A stretch of DNA of 64,000 nucleotides from Bacteroidales bacterium (lineage in GTDB: Bacteria > Bacteroidota > Bacteroidia > Bacteroidales > WCHB1-69), in contig JAQUGA010000001.1 in the NCBI GenBank assembly GCA_028684405.1, forward strand, positions 1 through 64,000, given 5' to 3'. This document shows positions 18,464-30,400 of this stretch, piece after piece. The position numbers and the translations under genes were made by a program. How positions within the stretch are numbered: the first letter of the stretch is position 1; the number at the start of each line of letters is the position of its first letter. Below the pieces are notes generated by a model that saw nothing but the letters and a program-made list of their open reading frames with translations, was not told the DNA's origin and searched no databases.

Positions 18464-18674
18464 ATTTAATATGTTTTAGGTTGATAATTGCTACAAATTT
18501 AATAAAAATCAGATTAAAAAATTAATTATTCAAAAATAAATATGTTTTCAAATTCTCTACGTCATCTTTTTCTTCAAGCCTGTTTATTATTAGGGAACAA
18601 GTGCTTTAATAATCTAAAGAATCCCCTCTTTAGACAAACAAAAGAGATGGTCCTTGTGACAAATATTTATTTCC

Positions 18675-18947
18675 TTATTCTTTAATAATTTTCCGCACCT
18701 CTGTTTTGGTTGGACTTTTAATTTTTAAAAGATAGAGTCCTTGGGGCAAATTAGAAATATCGATTTCAGTTTTATTGGATTGCAAAGCTAAACTTTTACA
18801 CAACTGTCCTTGAATATTTAACACTTCGACTGTGGAATTTATGTAATCATCTAAAATTAAACAAACATGATCGTTAGCAGGATTCGGATAAACAGATATG
18901 TTTTTTTGATAATTACTAAATTTGTTTTTACAAAGGGAAGCTGTTGT
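18675..18947 (-). pseudogene. Orphan T9SS type A sorting domain
   Basis: A 90-codon open frame on the minus strand between two TAA codons, with no start codon. It reads SVYPNPANDHVCLIL, STVEVLNIQGQLCKSLAL, EIDISNLPQGLYLLKIKS, then KTEVRKIIKE and stop. That is a complete C-terminal sorting domain of the Por secretion system (YPNP start, LPxGLYLLKI core). The cargo protein it should follow is absent. A TAnnTTTG promoter element (18959-18966) stands just upstream, so the promoter and the 3' end may have been joined by an internal deletion. Confidence 0.75.
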
Positions 18948-19131
18948 TTAATTCTTCGCAAATATACAACAATTCGTAAAAAAAACTTAATTTTACATTA
19001 TTTTTATCCAAAATTCTAATAAAACCCTGTCATTCAAAGCGAAGAATCAGTTTTCTTTTATCGGACAACAATGTTTTAAAAATGAAACTTCTCAATTAAA
19101 GTTTAACAATTCCTTTTTCCTAAAACCTCTT
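18948..19131. other. Intergenic stretch with -7 element
   Basis: AT-rich DNA without a gene. A minus-strand TATATTTG at 18959-18966 is an exact -7 match pointing at the orphan sorting domain. No -33 element is seen. The stretch at 18464-18674 is likewise without a gene apart from possible -7 elements for the Spo0M-like gene. Confidence 0.4.
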
Positions 19132-19971
19132 TTATAATTTTACATTCGCAGCTTCCCAACCAATAATGGCCGCTTTTCGAGTTGTTCCCCACATATAACC
19201 ACCCAATTCACCAGAAGACTGAACGACTCGATGACAAGGGATTAAAAAAGCGATGGGGTTGCTTCCGATAGCGGTTCCGACTGCTCTGGCTGCTTTAGGT
19301 TTTTGAATAATTTGTGCAATATTTGCATACGTTTTTAAACTTCCCATTGGAATATGTAAAAGAGACTCCCACACTTTTAGCTGAAAATCACTGCCTTTTA
19401 GGTGTAATTTTATTTTATCAATCTTGCTCCAATCTGAAGCATAAATATGCAAAACATTTAGCTGAATATCATCTGTTTTTTGAACAAGACTGGCTTTTGA
19501 AAAACGTTTTTCTAGTTCCGAAAAAGCAATCTGAGGGTCGTCCGCAAATCCCATATAACAAATGCCTTTTGGAGTAGAAGCCACTAATGCTTCACCAAAT
19601 AAAGTTTTCGTAAAATTGTAATTAATCGTAAGATTTTCTCCATTATTTTTACATTCCTCTGCCGTCATTCTTTCGATTTGCACAAATAAATGATGCAATT
19701 TTGCTTTATTTGAAGGCTCCGTTTTGTGTTCAGATTGAGAAAAAAGGGATGGCGAATTGCTCAGAATTCGTTTTACCTGTTGCACACCCGTATATTCCAA
19801 GAATTTTTCGGGACCAACCCCTGCCCAATCGATAAAAAGCTTTTCAAACTGGGAAGGATTTAAATGTGCTTTTTTAGCAATTTCATCAAGACATATCTGC
19901 TGTTTGAAATTATCAATTACTTCTGCTATTTGTTTGTAATTATTGTATTCTTGGTCTTTCATTAAATTCAT
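19132..19971 (-). CDS. AraC-HTH / O6-methylguanine-DNA methyltransferase (Ada-like)
   Basis: A 279-residue two-domain protein. Residues about 1-85 form an AraC-type helix-turn-helix pair (ICLDEIAKKAHLNPSQFEKLFIDWAG). Residues about 105-275 are an alkyltransferase whose acceptor Cys lies in IPCHRVVQ, with the RAVGTAIGSNP recognition-helix motif before it. The N-terminal phosphotriester-sensing Cys domain of full Ada is absent, so methylation sensing must differ from E. coli. It repairs O6-alkylguanine by suicidal transfer and may regulate genes. It stands 20 bases after the GH27 gene end. Confidence 0.93.
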   Translation of the reverse strand: MNLMKDQEYNNYKQIAEVIDNFKQQICLDEIAKKAHLNPSQFEKLFIDWAGVGPEKFLEYTGVQQVKRILSNSPSLFSQSEHKTEPSNKAKLHHLFVQIERMTAEECKNNGENLTINYNFTKTLFGEALVASTPKGICYMGFADDPQIAFSELEKRFSKASLVQKTDDIQLNVLHIYASDWSKIDKIKLHLKGSDFQLKVWESLLHIPMGSLKTYANIAQIIQKPKAARAVGTAIGSNPIAFLIPCHRVVQSSGELGGYMWGTTRKAAIIGWEAANVKL

Positions 19972-19991
19972 ATTTTACAACAAAAATAGAA

Positions 19992-21239
19992 CTATTTTTC
20001 ATCCTTATATTGAAACACATTATAAGGCAATGATTCCCCTTTAATTTTCAGAACAACAATGCCGTGACCGGCCACTTTTTTTGAGATGTTTTCTTGAGTT
20101 GATGTTTCTGTTGTCTCTTTTGTCCATAAATCCTTGGTTGTGTACCCTTTGGATGCATTCAGGCCAACCGCTTTTAAATTAAATGTAATGGTGTTTATTT
20201 TTTCTGACCGATTTAATAAAGCCACCGCAATTTCGCCACTCATGGTTGAAACAAGAGGTTTTGCCCATACTTCTAAATCACCAAAATCAATTAATCTTCG
20301 AGCTTGATAGACAAATGAACTTTGATTTAGTGCAATAATTTCTTGGTTTGTAATAATTTCAATGGTTTCATCACTCATATTTGTCAAATCGTTTCCTAGT
20401 AAAAGTGGCGAGTGCATCATGCACCACATTGAAAAGTGAGTTTTATCCTCTTCGTAGCTCATTCCTCTGCCCACTTGCAGCATATCCATATCGTTGTAAT
20501 GTCCTTTTGATGCATACATCCATAAGTCGGCATTTAAATCAATAATTTTTAGGATCAATTCAAAGTTGTTGCTAATATCTTCAGAAATTCGCCATGAGTC
20601 AGCAATATATGTAACCCATTCGCCCGGGAATTTCCATCTGCAAACATTATAAATGGCTGTTGGTTTAATAGTTTTTATTTGTTTCCCAATTTTGGTAAAG
20701 GCAGTTTGTTCGTCCAGTCCCAACCATTCGCCTCCGCACCAATCAACTTTGATAAAATCATAATTCCATTCCTGTAAAAATAATTTTAAATCTTGTTCTT
20801 CATTCCCATAAAGTCCCATTCCAACTCCTATGGTGTCTTTGTACCAGAATGAAGCACAGGTATTTAGTCCGGCATCGGAATAGATTCCCGCTTTTAGTCC
20901 TTTGGAATGAATGTAATCGGCAAGTGATTTCATTCCACTTGGAAATCGTTCCTTGTGAGCCTTTATTTTGCCGTTCTCATCTCTTCCTCCAAAGTACCCA
21001 TCGTCGATATTGATATAGGAATAACCCACATCTTTGAGACCAGAAGAAAGCATTGCATCAGCTTGAGCTTTTATTATATCCTCGTTGATATTTATCCCGA
21101 AATTGTTCCAACTTGCCCATCCCATTATGGGGGCTTGAGAATTGCTTTCTGGCTTATTTTGAGAATTGTTTGTGTCTTTTCTGTTTGCATTGCACGAGAC
21201 CAAAATCAAAACAAGAAAGGGTATAATTAGTTTATTCAT
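19992..21239 (-). CDS. GH27 alpha-galactosidase lipoprotein
   Basis: A 415-residue enzyme with lipobox LVSC (Cys16). The GH27/melibiase start PIMGWASWNNFG, the INIDDGYFGG loop, the nucleophile Asp166 in KVDWCGG and the acid/base Asp221 in RISEDI are all present. The C-terminal beta domain (about 310-400) is typical. It releases terminal alpha-galactose, or alpha-N-acetylgalactosamine in some members. The lipid anchor suggests the outer membrane. A TATTTTTG -7 element lies at 21271-21278, about 32 bases before the ATG. Confidence 0.94.
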   Translation of the reverse strand: MNKLIIPFLVLILVSCNANRKDTNNSQNKPESNSQAPIMGWASWNNFGININEDIIKAQADAMLSSGLKDVGYSYINIDDGYFGGRDENGKIKAHKERFPSGMKSLADYIHSKGLKAGIYSDAGLNTCASFWYKDTIGVGMGLYGNEEQDLKLFLQEWNYDFIKVDWCGGEWLGLDEQTAFTKIGKQIKTIKPTAIYNVCRWKFPGEWVTYIADSWRISEDISNNFELILKIIDLNADLWMYASKGHYNDMDMLQVGRGMSYEEDKTHFSMWCMMHSPLLLGNDLTNMSDETIEIITNQEIIALNQSSFVYQARRLIDFGDLEVWAKPLVSTMSGEIAVALLNRSEKINTITFNLKAVGLNASKGYTTKDLWTKETTETSTQENISKKVAGHGIVVLKIKGESLPYNVFQYKDEK

Positions 21240-21270
21240 TGGGTTAAATTTTGATTATAATTTTATTTTT

Positions 21271-21278
21271 CAAAAATA
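21271..21278 (-). promoter_or_regulatory. Probable -7 element of the GH27 gene
   Basis: TATTTTTG on the minus strand matches TAnnTTTG. The nearest TTG upstream is 25 bases away, a little beyond the usual spacing. Confidence 0.4.
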
Positions 21279-21377
21279 CTTTATTTTTCGTTGTGGATGA
21301 AAGCAAAGAAAACTGGATGACAAAGAGAGGATCGATTTCCGCGAGTTTTATATTTTGAAAAGGCTTATTTTATACAT

Positions 21378-21423
21378 TTTTAAAACAAGAAAAGCGCCCG
21401 AGAGCGCTTTTCTTGTTTTAAAA
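21378..21423 (-). terminator. Terminator of the giant T9SS gene
   Basis: A perfect 20-bp inverted repeat (21378-21397 with 21404-21423) with a 6-base loop and a GCGC core. It starts 13 bases after the stop of the giant gene. The T-rich end of the arm on the minus strand supplies the U tract. Confidence 0.8.
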
Positions 21424-21436
21424 ATTAGAATACTTA

Positions 21437-24400
21437 TTAGTTAACCACAACTCTTCCAACCACTGTTTGGTTTTCAGAAATAATGCGTATTGAATAAATG
21501 CCTTTCGCTATTTTGCCAAGATCAAGTGTGTGCAATGATACACCTTTCACTTCTTCTCTGCTAATAAGCTGACCATTCATTCCTATAAGTTCAATAACAG
21601 CTTGGTCAATAGTATTTCCAAAATTGATATTGAGGTTTCCTTTTGTAGGATTTGGATAGATGTTCATGCTTGACAAAGGACCTATTTCTGACACTCCTGA
21701 ACAGATTTCATACGTAATAACGATGGAACCTGTATTTTGACAAGTATTAGCATCCGTAACGGTAACAGAAACTGTTGTGACACCCAAAGGTAATAAGGTG
21801 TTGTTAACAATTGGTGTTTGACCTGTCAAACCAGGAACTGACCATGCGTATGTTGATCCAACATTTCCAGCATCTAACTGAAGAGTTTCATTTAAGTTGA
21901 AACACAATGTGGCGTTTGGACCTAAGTTTACAACTGGTAATGAATTCACTACTACATCCACAGAAGCTGTATTTGAACAGCCATTTGCATCAGTAACCAC
22001 TACTGAATAGGTATCTGCCGCTATTACATTAATGGTTTGTGTTGTAGCATTAGTGTTCCATAAGAATGTAGATCCTGTGTTTCCAGCGTCCAGTGTTAAG
22101 GTTGAACCTAGACAAACTCCAGCATTAGTAGGAATATTGATTACAGGCAATGAATTCACTGTAAGAACATAATTATCTGTTGCTGTACATCCGTTTGCAT
22201 TTGTAACCGTTACTGAATATGTACCTTCCGCACTAACAGTAAGTGTTTGATTGGTGCTATTGTCAGACCACAAGTAAGAAGTATGAACTCCAGCATCTAA
22301 GATTCTAGTTTCACCAGCACAAATTGCTTCGGACAATCCTAAATCAACAATAGGAGCCGCATTTACAACGATAACAGCACTTCCTGTTCCAACATTAGAA
22401 CAACCATTTGCATCCGTAACCGTCGAAACAGTATAGGTTGTATTCGTGATTGGATGAACGGTGAATTCTACAGATGAAGTATTGATTCCATTATGGTTTA
22501 CACTGTTATTACCATCAAAAACTACAACATTCCAAGGAGCAACACCTGTAAGGTTAACAGCGAGAGTGCCTGATTGACCTTCACAAATAGAAGCTGTACC
22601 TGAGATAACAGCAGTTGGAATTGGAATAAGCGTAACCGTAACAAAATCTGTAGCTGTAGAAAGACAAGTATTGGTAACTACAACATGATACGTTCCTGCA
22701 GCAGTTGCAGAGAAAGTTTGTGAAGTACCAAGTACGATTGTTGGATTTGCAGCTTCAAACCAGCTATATGTTCCACCAATTGTGTAACCTGCATCTAGAA
22801 GTGCAGCAGAGCCTGTGCAAAGATTGATGTTTGCGCCAAGTTCAACAGTCACAACAGGACTAAACAGAACGGTGATTGAATCTGTATTTTGACACATCGT
22901 AATTGGGTCGGTAACCACAACACTGTATGTACCTGCAGTAGAAACAGTTATCGATTGATTTGTACTGCTGTTATTCCAAAGATAAGTCAGTCCAGCAGGA
23001 GCTGTAACAACAATTGGGTTGCCATCACATACAAGTACATCGAGTCCTAAATCAACAACTGGAATATCGATGAACGTAATATTAACAGAACCGCTGTTAG
23101 AACAACCATTTACATCGGTAACCGTAACTGCCACATTGGTTAATCCAGAACCTAAGTCTGCATGATCTAAAGAAACAATTTGAGTTGTATCACCTGTTGA
23201 CCACGCATAGCTATCAAAAGTACCAGCATTAAGGACGATTGCTTCGTTCGCACATTTTATTTGCGCTGCTCCAAGGTTGACAACAGGTAGTGCATTGATG
23301 GTTAAAGTAGCCATTGCAGTATCACTTAAACCAAAAATATTGGTAGCAATTACATAATAATTACCGGCAGTCGTAACATTTAGTTGGTTTGTTGTTTCTG
23401 TTAAAGGATTGGACAATGAACCTTGGAACCATTGGTAGGTATAATCATCCCCATCTGTAGCAATAAAAGTATGGGTTTGACCCGCACAAATCATGGCGTT
23501 AGCAATATTAACACTGATTGGATCAGCCATCTTAATTTCTACGTTATCAAAATCAACGTAATAATCACCAGCACCCCATTTTACTATAAATCCAGCAAAA
23601 ACATCTGTTCCATTAAAGAATGGATCAATTGGAAGAACAACTTTCTTCATTGCACCGGAAGGAGTGTGGTTTGTAGAGGTAATAGAATGCACTAAATAAG
23701 CATTGTCACAAGTTCTCATAATTACTTTTATGGAATCGTTGATGGTAATGTTGGTTGCAGGATATGGAGTACTATAATCCACAATTCTGTAATCAAATAC
23801 TAAAAAGGATCCAGGAGTAATTGGTCCCACTTTAGGAGAGTACGCATTGGCCGTAACACCGCTTGACCATAGATTTTTGTAGATTGCTTTTGAAGTTAAA
23901 CCATGACCCGTTCCCCAACTCATTGCTGTTCCAGAAGCGGTCCAGTCTAGAGTTAAACTATCAAAACTTTCAAAGTAAGGAAGTGGTTTTGGGAAAGAGG
24001 TAGTTCTTTCTATCCTCATTGTATCATTGTTACGATCACCATCGTTTGAAAGATTGGTGAATGCAGTAAGCTTATATACACCAGATTCGGTAGTATTGAT
24101 TATTGCAGCATTAACAACTGTAGATTGACCCACCAAAAGACTTGGGATAATAGATGGATACGTATTTGATCCGTTTGGTCCTACCACAACAAGTGTTAAT
24201 GGCAAATCAGTAACATCTGTTAACCCTGAGTTTGAAACAGTTACTTTAACGGTGTCATTGACCAATCCACAAGCAGAGCTAACAGGTCCTTGAATTGCTG
24301 ATACAGCAACATCAGCAGCTAACATCAATCTTACTTTGAGTTCATCAATGCCGATATCTGTTGCACCATAATCAGAAGTTGCTTTAAATCGTACAACAAC

Positions 24401-27400
24401 TTGGGAGTTTGTATTATTACCTAAGTTAATTGATTTTTTAGTCCAAGATGATTGAACCTTATAACCAGCCAACTTGTCGAAATTCGCTCCATTGTCATAT
24501 GAAATTAAAGCTTCAAGACTATCGTTTCCAGACGTATTAATATAATAGAACGATAGTTCTTTAGTTCCTGGAGTTGAAAAATCTAAATAGTGATCCATCA
24601 AGCCAATGGTGCCGCTGCTAGCGTATCCACTATGGAAACGAGCTGAATGAAGAGTGCCATTAGCACCTGTAGGGGTATATCCATAAGAAGTTGGGCTAGA
24701 CCAAACAGCTGATAAGCCGTCATCGTCTCTTCTCCAAGAGTTGTTTCCAGTAGCTGGAGTGTTGTTTGAGTAGAAGGATGGAATGTCGCGCGTTGAAGAT
24801 CCGTTTATCCAAGTTCCATCAAAACTTTCCGCATACGGAATTGGAGCAAAACCTTTTACAGCCAAAACGTACGTAAATGTATCATTTGCGGTGATTTGAT
24901 CTGCATTACCATTTATTAGTCCGGTCCATACTTTAATGGTATTAGAACCCATTTGAGTAAAGCTAAAATTCCCAATAAGAATTTGGGTTTCGGAAGCGTT
25001 TTGAACCAATGGTGTCGCTGGTGTGTGTGTGTAAGGAGTTTGTAACACGCCATTTACAGACCAATTGATGACCACTTGATTCATCGTTTCAACTCCTAAA
25101 TTTTTCACAGCCACTTTCACGTCTTGAGTGCCAGCGAAAATAGAAGAAGCAGGAGCATTCACTGCGATTGCTTGTGCATCATAGTTAGGAATCACAAAAA
25201 TAGTTCTAACGAGAGTGTCATTATTATGGTTTGCATCGGCATTACCATTTACATCACCTGTCCAAAATTTTAATGTATTTGAACCCGCAATGTTAAAAGT
25301 ATAGTTTCCAAGTGTAACATTTTCTGTTGCATTGGTAACAAGTCCAGTATTGCTGAACACAAAAGGAGTTTGTATTGTTCCGTTTACCGACCAATTTACA
25401 CTAGTACTCGTGATATTGGCTACACCAAAGTTCTTAACATCAACAGATACAGCTGAACTTCCAAGGGATGTGTTTAAGGCAGGTGAGGTCATCGCAACAA
25501 CTCCAGCATCATACATTGGCATCTCATAAATGCAAATTGAATCAATTGTCAAACTCAATTGGTTAGCAATAGAGTAGCAATTAAAACCAAATACATAATT
25601 TCCATTTGCCGTACATTCAAAAGGAACAACACGTTTAATAAATGAAGAGTTTTTTAATGTGTCATTGCTCCAAAGAACGGTTGTTTGGCTTGCTATGGTT
25701 TTATCTGAGCCAACGGTAAGCTTTAATTTTTCTGAATAAGAGGTGCTTCCAGCTTTTTGATAAAATTGGATAATGTATTTTTTCCCATTTTCAAGTGAAA
25801 AATAGGGAGTAAGCGCCCAAGCGTTGGAAGCTAAAGTAGAGGAATATGAGCACTTCATACTCCCTGGACTTCCCGTAACACCACCAGTTGTAGAGTGGGT
25901 CCAATGGTTTCCTGAACCTACACCTTTGTCAAGTAGCCAATAAGCTGGAGGGAAAGTAGTTGCTTCAAAATCCTGAACATATGGAACTGATTGAACTACA
26001 TCTACAGAAACAGTATAAACTTTAGTAGTACCGTTTTGAGCCGTAACAGTGTATGTTTTTGGAGTCGTAAAGTTTTGAGCGATTCCAGAAGCAGGAGAAA
26101 CTGTAGCTTCTGGAGAAACAGTGATGGTAGGAACAAGAGCTGTTATATCCGTTCCAGCAGGAAGGAACAATGTGATTTTGTTTCCAGCAATAACTCCAGT
26201 TACAGCAGGAGTAGTTAGGTTAAAAGTAAGGATATCCTTTTCGGCATTTGGAAGTACCGTAACATTAACGGTCCAGTCTTGCGTGATGGCTGTATTTTCA
26301 GCAGTAACAGTATAAATTACTGGGCTGCTGAAATTGTTTGCCACACCTGATGCAGGATTAATCGTTGCATTGGTTGAAAGAGTAATTGTTGGGACCAATG
26401 CTGTTAAATTTGTTCCATAAGGCACCGTAAGGGCCACCGTATGAGTTGTTGCATTTACAACACCCACAACTGCTGGAGTTAATCCATTAAATTTGAAAGT
26501 TAAAATGTCAGTTTGATCATTTACAACAATTGCCACAGCAACCGAAGCTGTATTAGAACAACCCGATACGTTTGTACCAGTAACGGTATAGGTTGCTGTA
26601 GAAGTCGGATTAAATGCAACACCATTAACCACAGAATGACTCCATTCGTAAGTTGAAGCTCCACTACCTGTAAGCGTAACAGATTGTCCTGCAAAAATAC
26701 TTGTAGAAGATGCATTTGCAACGACAATTGGAAGTGGTTTAACAACTACTTGAATGGAAGCTGTATTTGTACATGAATTTACATCTGTTCCAGTTACAAT
26801 ATAGGTTGATGTTGCCGTTGGGACAAATTCAACTCCATTTACCACGCTGTTGTTCCATAGATAGGAGACAGCACCGGCACCAGACAATGTGACTCCCTGT
26901 CCCGCACAAACGGATACAGAAGAGGCATTAATTGTTACCGTAGCAGGAGTGTATATTGCCACCTCTATGGTTGCTGTATTAGAGCAATTATTGGCATCTG
27001 TTCCTGTAACTGTATAAGTTTTTGTTACAGTAGGAGTAAATGCTACATTATTAACAACGGCGTTGTTCCAAGTGTAGTTAACAGCACCAGTTCCATTAAG
27101 GGTTACGGGGCTATTAGGACAAATACCCGTTGCAGAAGCTGTTGCTCCAACCGTTGGCAAATCTAATAATGTCACCGTAACGTTTGCAGTGTTTACACAT
27201 CCGTTCACATCGGTTCCCGTTACTGAATATGTAGCAGAGGCTGATGGCACAAATGCCACACCATTAACTACACCATGAGACCAAACATAGCTTACTGCAT
27301 TTTGACCTGTTAAAGTTACTGGACTTCCTGTACATACGCTATTTGAAGATGCAATGGCCAAAACATTTGGTAATGTATTCACCACTACTTGAACCGTTGC

Positions 27401-30400
27401 TGTCTTTTGACATCCGAAACCATCCGTACCAGTAACTGTATAAGTTGCCGTTGCAGAAGGAACAAAAGGAACACCATTTAGAACGGTTCCGCTCCAAACA
27501 TATGTACTTGCACCTAAGCCTGTTAAAGTCACAGCATCTGTTGGACATATTGACAAGTCGCTGGCTTGAGCTACAACATTTGGAAGGGCATGAACAGTAG
27601 TAATAACACTGTTGGATTGAGCGATGCAGCCAAGTTCATTACCAATTACATAAACTTCAGCGCCATTGGTTAAAGAACTTGTTGTGTATGATGTTGTAAT
27701 TCCTTGAGAAACACCGTTTACGAAAAATTCGTACGTTCCAGTTGTTAATCCTGAAGGCGTAAATGTTACAGACTCACCTGCACAAATGGTATTGTCGGCA
27801 TCACTACTTGTAAGAGCAACTGTGAAGCCAGCAGGATCCGATAGCGTTTTCGACAATACTTGGTCGCAGCCATTTTCAGAAACAGTAACTGAGTAATTCC
27901 CAGCAAGCAATCCTGTTGCAATTGAGGTTGTTTGAACAGGTGTTGTTGACCAATTATATGAATAATTTACATTATTCGTTACAGAGATACTTCCATCCGC
28001 TAATCCACAGCCCGTAGGGTCAATTGAAGCAATTACGGCAGCAGTAGGCAATTGGATTACTGTGATTGTAACAGTTTGATTAATTGCTACAGTACAGCCA
28101 TTGTTATCTGTCAAAGTCAAGAAGTTGTAATTATCAGTTAGTGAGGGAGTTAATTCAATTGTGTAATTGTCAGCAATTGCATTAATGGGTATTATGTTAG
28201 TGTTTAAATCATTATTAACGGTAATATTAAACAAGCTAGCACCTGTAAAATTAAATTTGATTTGTGCTGTTTCTCCATTACAAATTGGATTGTTTCCTAT
28301 AACTGTTGCAAATCCTGTTGGCAGCTCATGAATTGTGAGCGTAACAGTTGTAGCAGAGCTTTCACAACCGTTTTCTGTTTGAGTTACATAATATGTATAG
28401 GTGCCTGCAGCTGTGTTTCCAGTTGTAAACGGAGTGCCAGTGTATACTAAAGTTGATAGACTTGCGTCGCTGTACCATTTAATCGTTCCTGTTCCTGTAG
28501 CTGTTAAATCAGGAATTACAGTTCCAAAACAAGCTGATTTACTAACTGCTAATGGAGCCGTTGGTGTTGCATTAATTGTCAATGTTGCAATGGCAGAAGG
28601 GCTTTCACAAGCATTTTCTGTTTGAGTTACATAATAAGTATAAACACCAGCAACAGTTTCACCAGTAGCGAAAGTTTCACCAGTTGCTTCAAGGCTTAAT
28701 AATGCAGCATCACTGTACCATTTAATTTCACCTGTACCAATCGCTGTTAAGTCAGGAATGATATTTTCTGTACAAACTATTTGATTGTTGGCAATAGGTG
28801 CAGCTGGAATAGGATTAATTGCAAGTACCACTGAGGTTGCAGGGCCTTCGCAATCAACATCCGAAAGAGTTACATAATAAGTATACGTACCTACTGCTGT
28901 TTTACCTGTAGCAAATGTTGCTCCAGTATATAAAAGAGTACTAAGACTTGCATCACTGTACCATTTAATAGTACCTGTACCGCTTGCTGTTAAATCAGGG
29001 GTTGCTGTTCCAAAACAAATGGTCTGATTACTAGCTGTAGGAGCTAAAGGAGCTTCTATTATAGTAACGGTAACCAATGTGCGACTTGCGCTTGGGCAGC
29101 CATTTGTACTATTTTCAGCATAAAACTCATAAGAATCTGGAGTGTTCGTATTTGGTAATAGGGTTGTTCCTACAGTTTGTAGTGGAGAATTACTTCCAAC
29201 TAAGTTTCCACCAGTTGCAGCATCGTACCATGAAATAGTGGCAGGAGCTAAAGAATAATTGATGGTTAGGGTGGCTACACCTGCACCTATTGGGAAAGTA
29301 GCATCTGCACCCGTTTCATCGCTATAGCTATCCCAGTAGAGTAGATTTACGAGTCCACCAGCATTATTGATAGCAACTGCAGGAATTGTCCTTATATAAT
29401 CAAATACTCCTGAAGAATTAAGAGCTCCTGTGCCAGAGGCTGCATCATTAACAACAGCACCTGAGAATCCTAATTTGACATCAGAACGCCAAGAGGTTCC
29501 ATTCGCACTAATTCCAGGATAGGAGAATGAAGCAGAAGTTATGGTTGCACCAGCAGGTATTGCAGGAATAGTGGCTGATGCGACTATGTTTCCAGGTGCA
29601 GAATTTGTTTCAACTGGTTGTGTCAGCACATCAAATTGAACTGTGATTGTTTGTGGACCCGATATAGTTGAAATTGGAATAGAAGTAGATCCCTGACAAG
29701 CAATAACTAAATTTGTGCTTACCACAGGAATCGGATTAACAGGCTGAATTGTAACCGTAGATGTTGCCGTATTTACGCAAAGGGAAACCAAATCGTTTGC
29801 AGTACAAGTATAATTCGTAGTTGATGGAGTTGCTGACTTCACATATAGAGTTGTTGCACTTGCTAGGGCTACATATGGAGTAGTACAAGCAATGTCTGTA
29901 AATAAATTGGTTACAGGACTCCATGTATAAGTATCAAAATTAGACACATCTGAAGTAACTGCTAAAACTCCAACTGCCTCATTACAAAGTGATTGACTTT
30001 CCGTAATGGTTAAAGCTGGAGCTGGAGTTACGGTTGCCGTAACGGCCACGCGTGCACCTGAGCAAGTACCAATACCATCAAAAATCATTTTTGGGCGCGC
30101 ACTCAGTGTTCCTGTTCCAGTTGCTGTTCCACATACTACAGAAGCCGTTTTGTTATCTGCATTAAAGTAAGAATTTGAAGCAAAACTAGTAACATCAAAT
30201 TTAGCAGTAGCAGTGTTAGCACTTGAACCACTATTGTTATTACTCCAACACGTTTGTATTATAATGTTAGAAACACCATCCCATGCAAATGGAGTCGAAA
30301 ATGTATATGTATTAATTCCAACAGTTGGCGTAACGCTTGCTGCTGAATAAACACTACTTGAAATAGGTTGGAATGTGGTTGTCAATGCTTCTGAAGTAGT

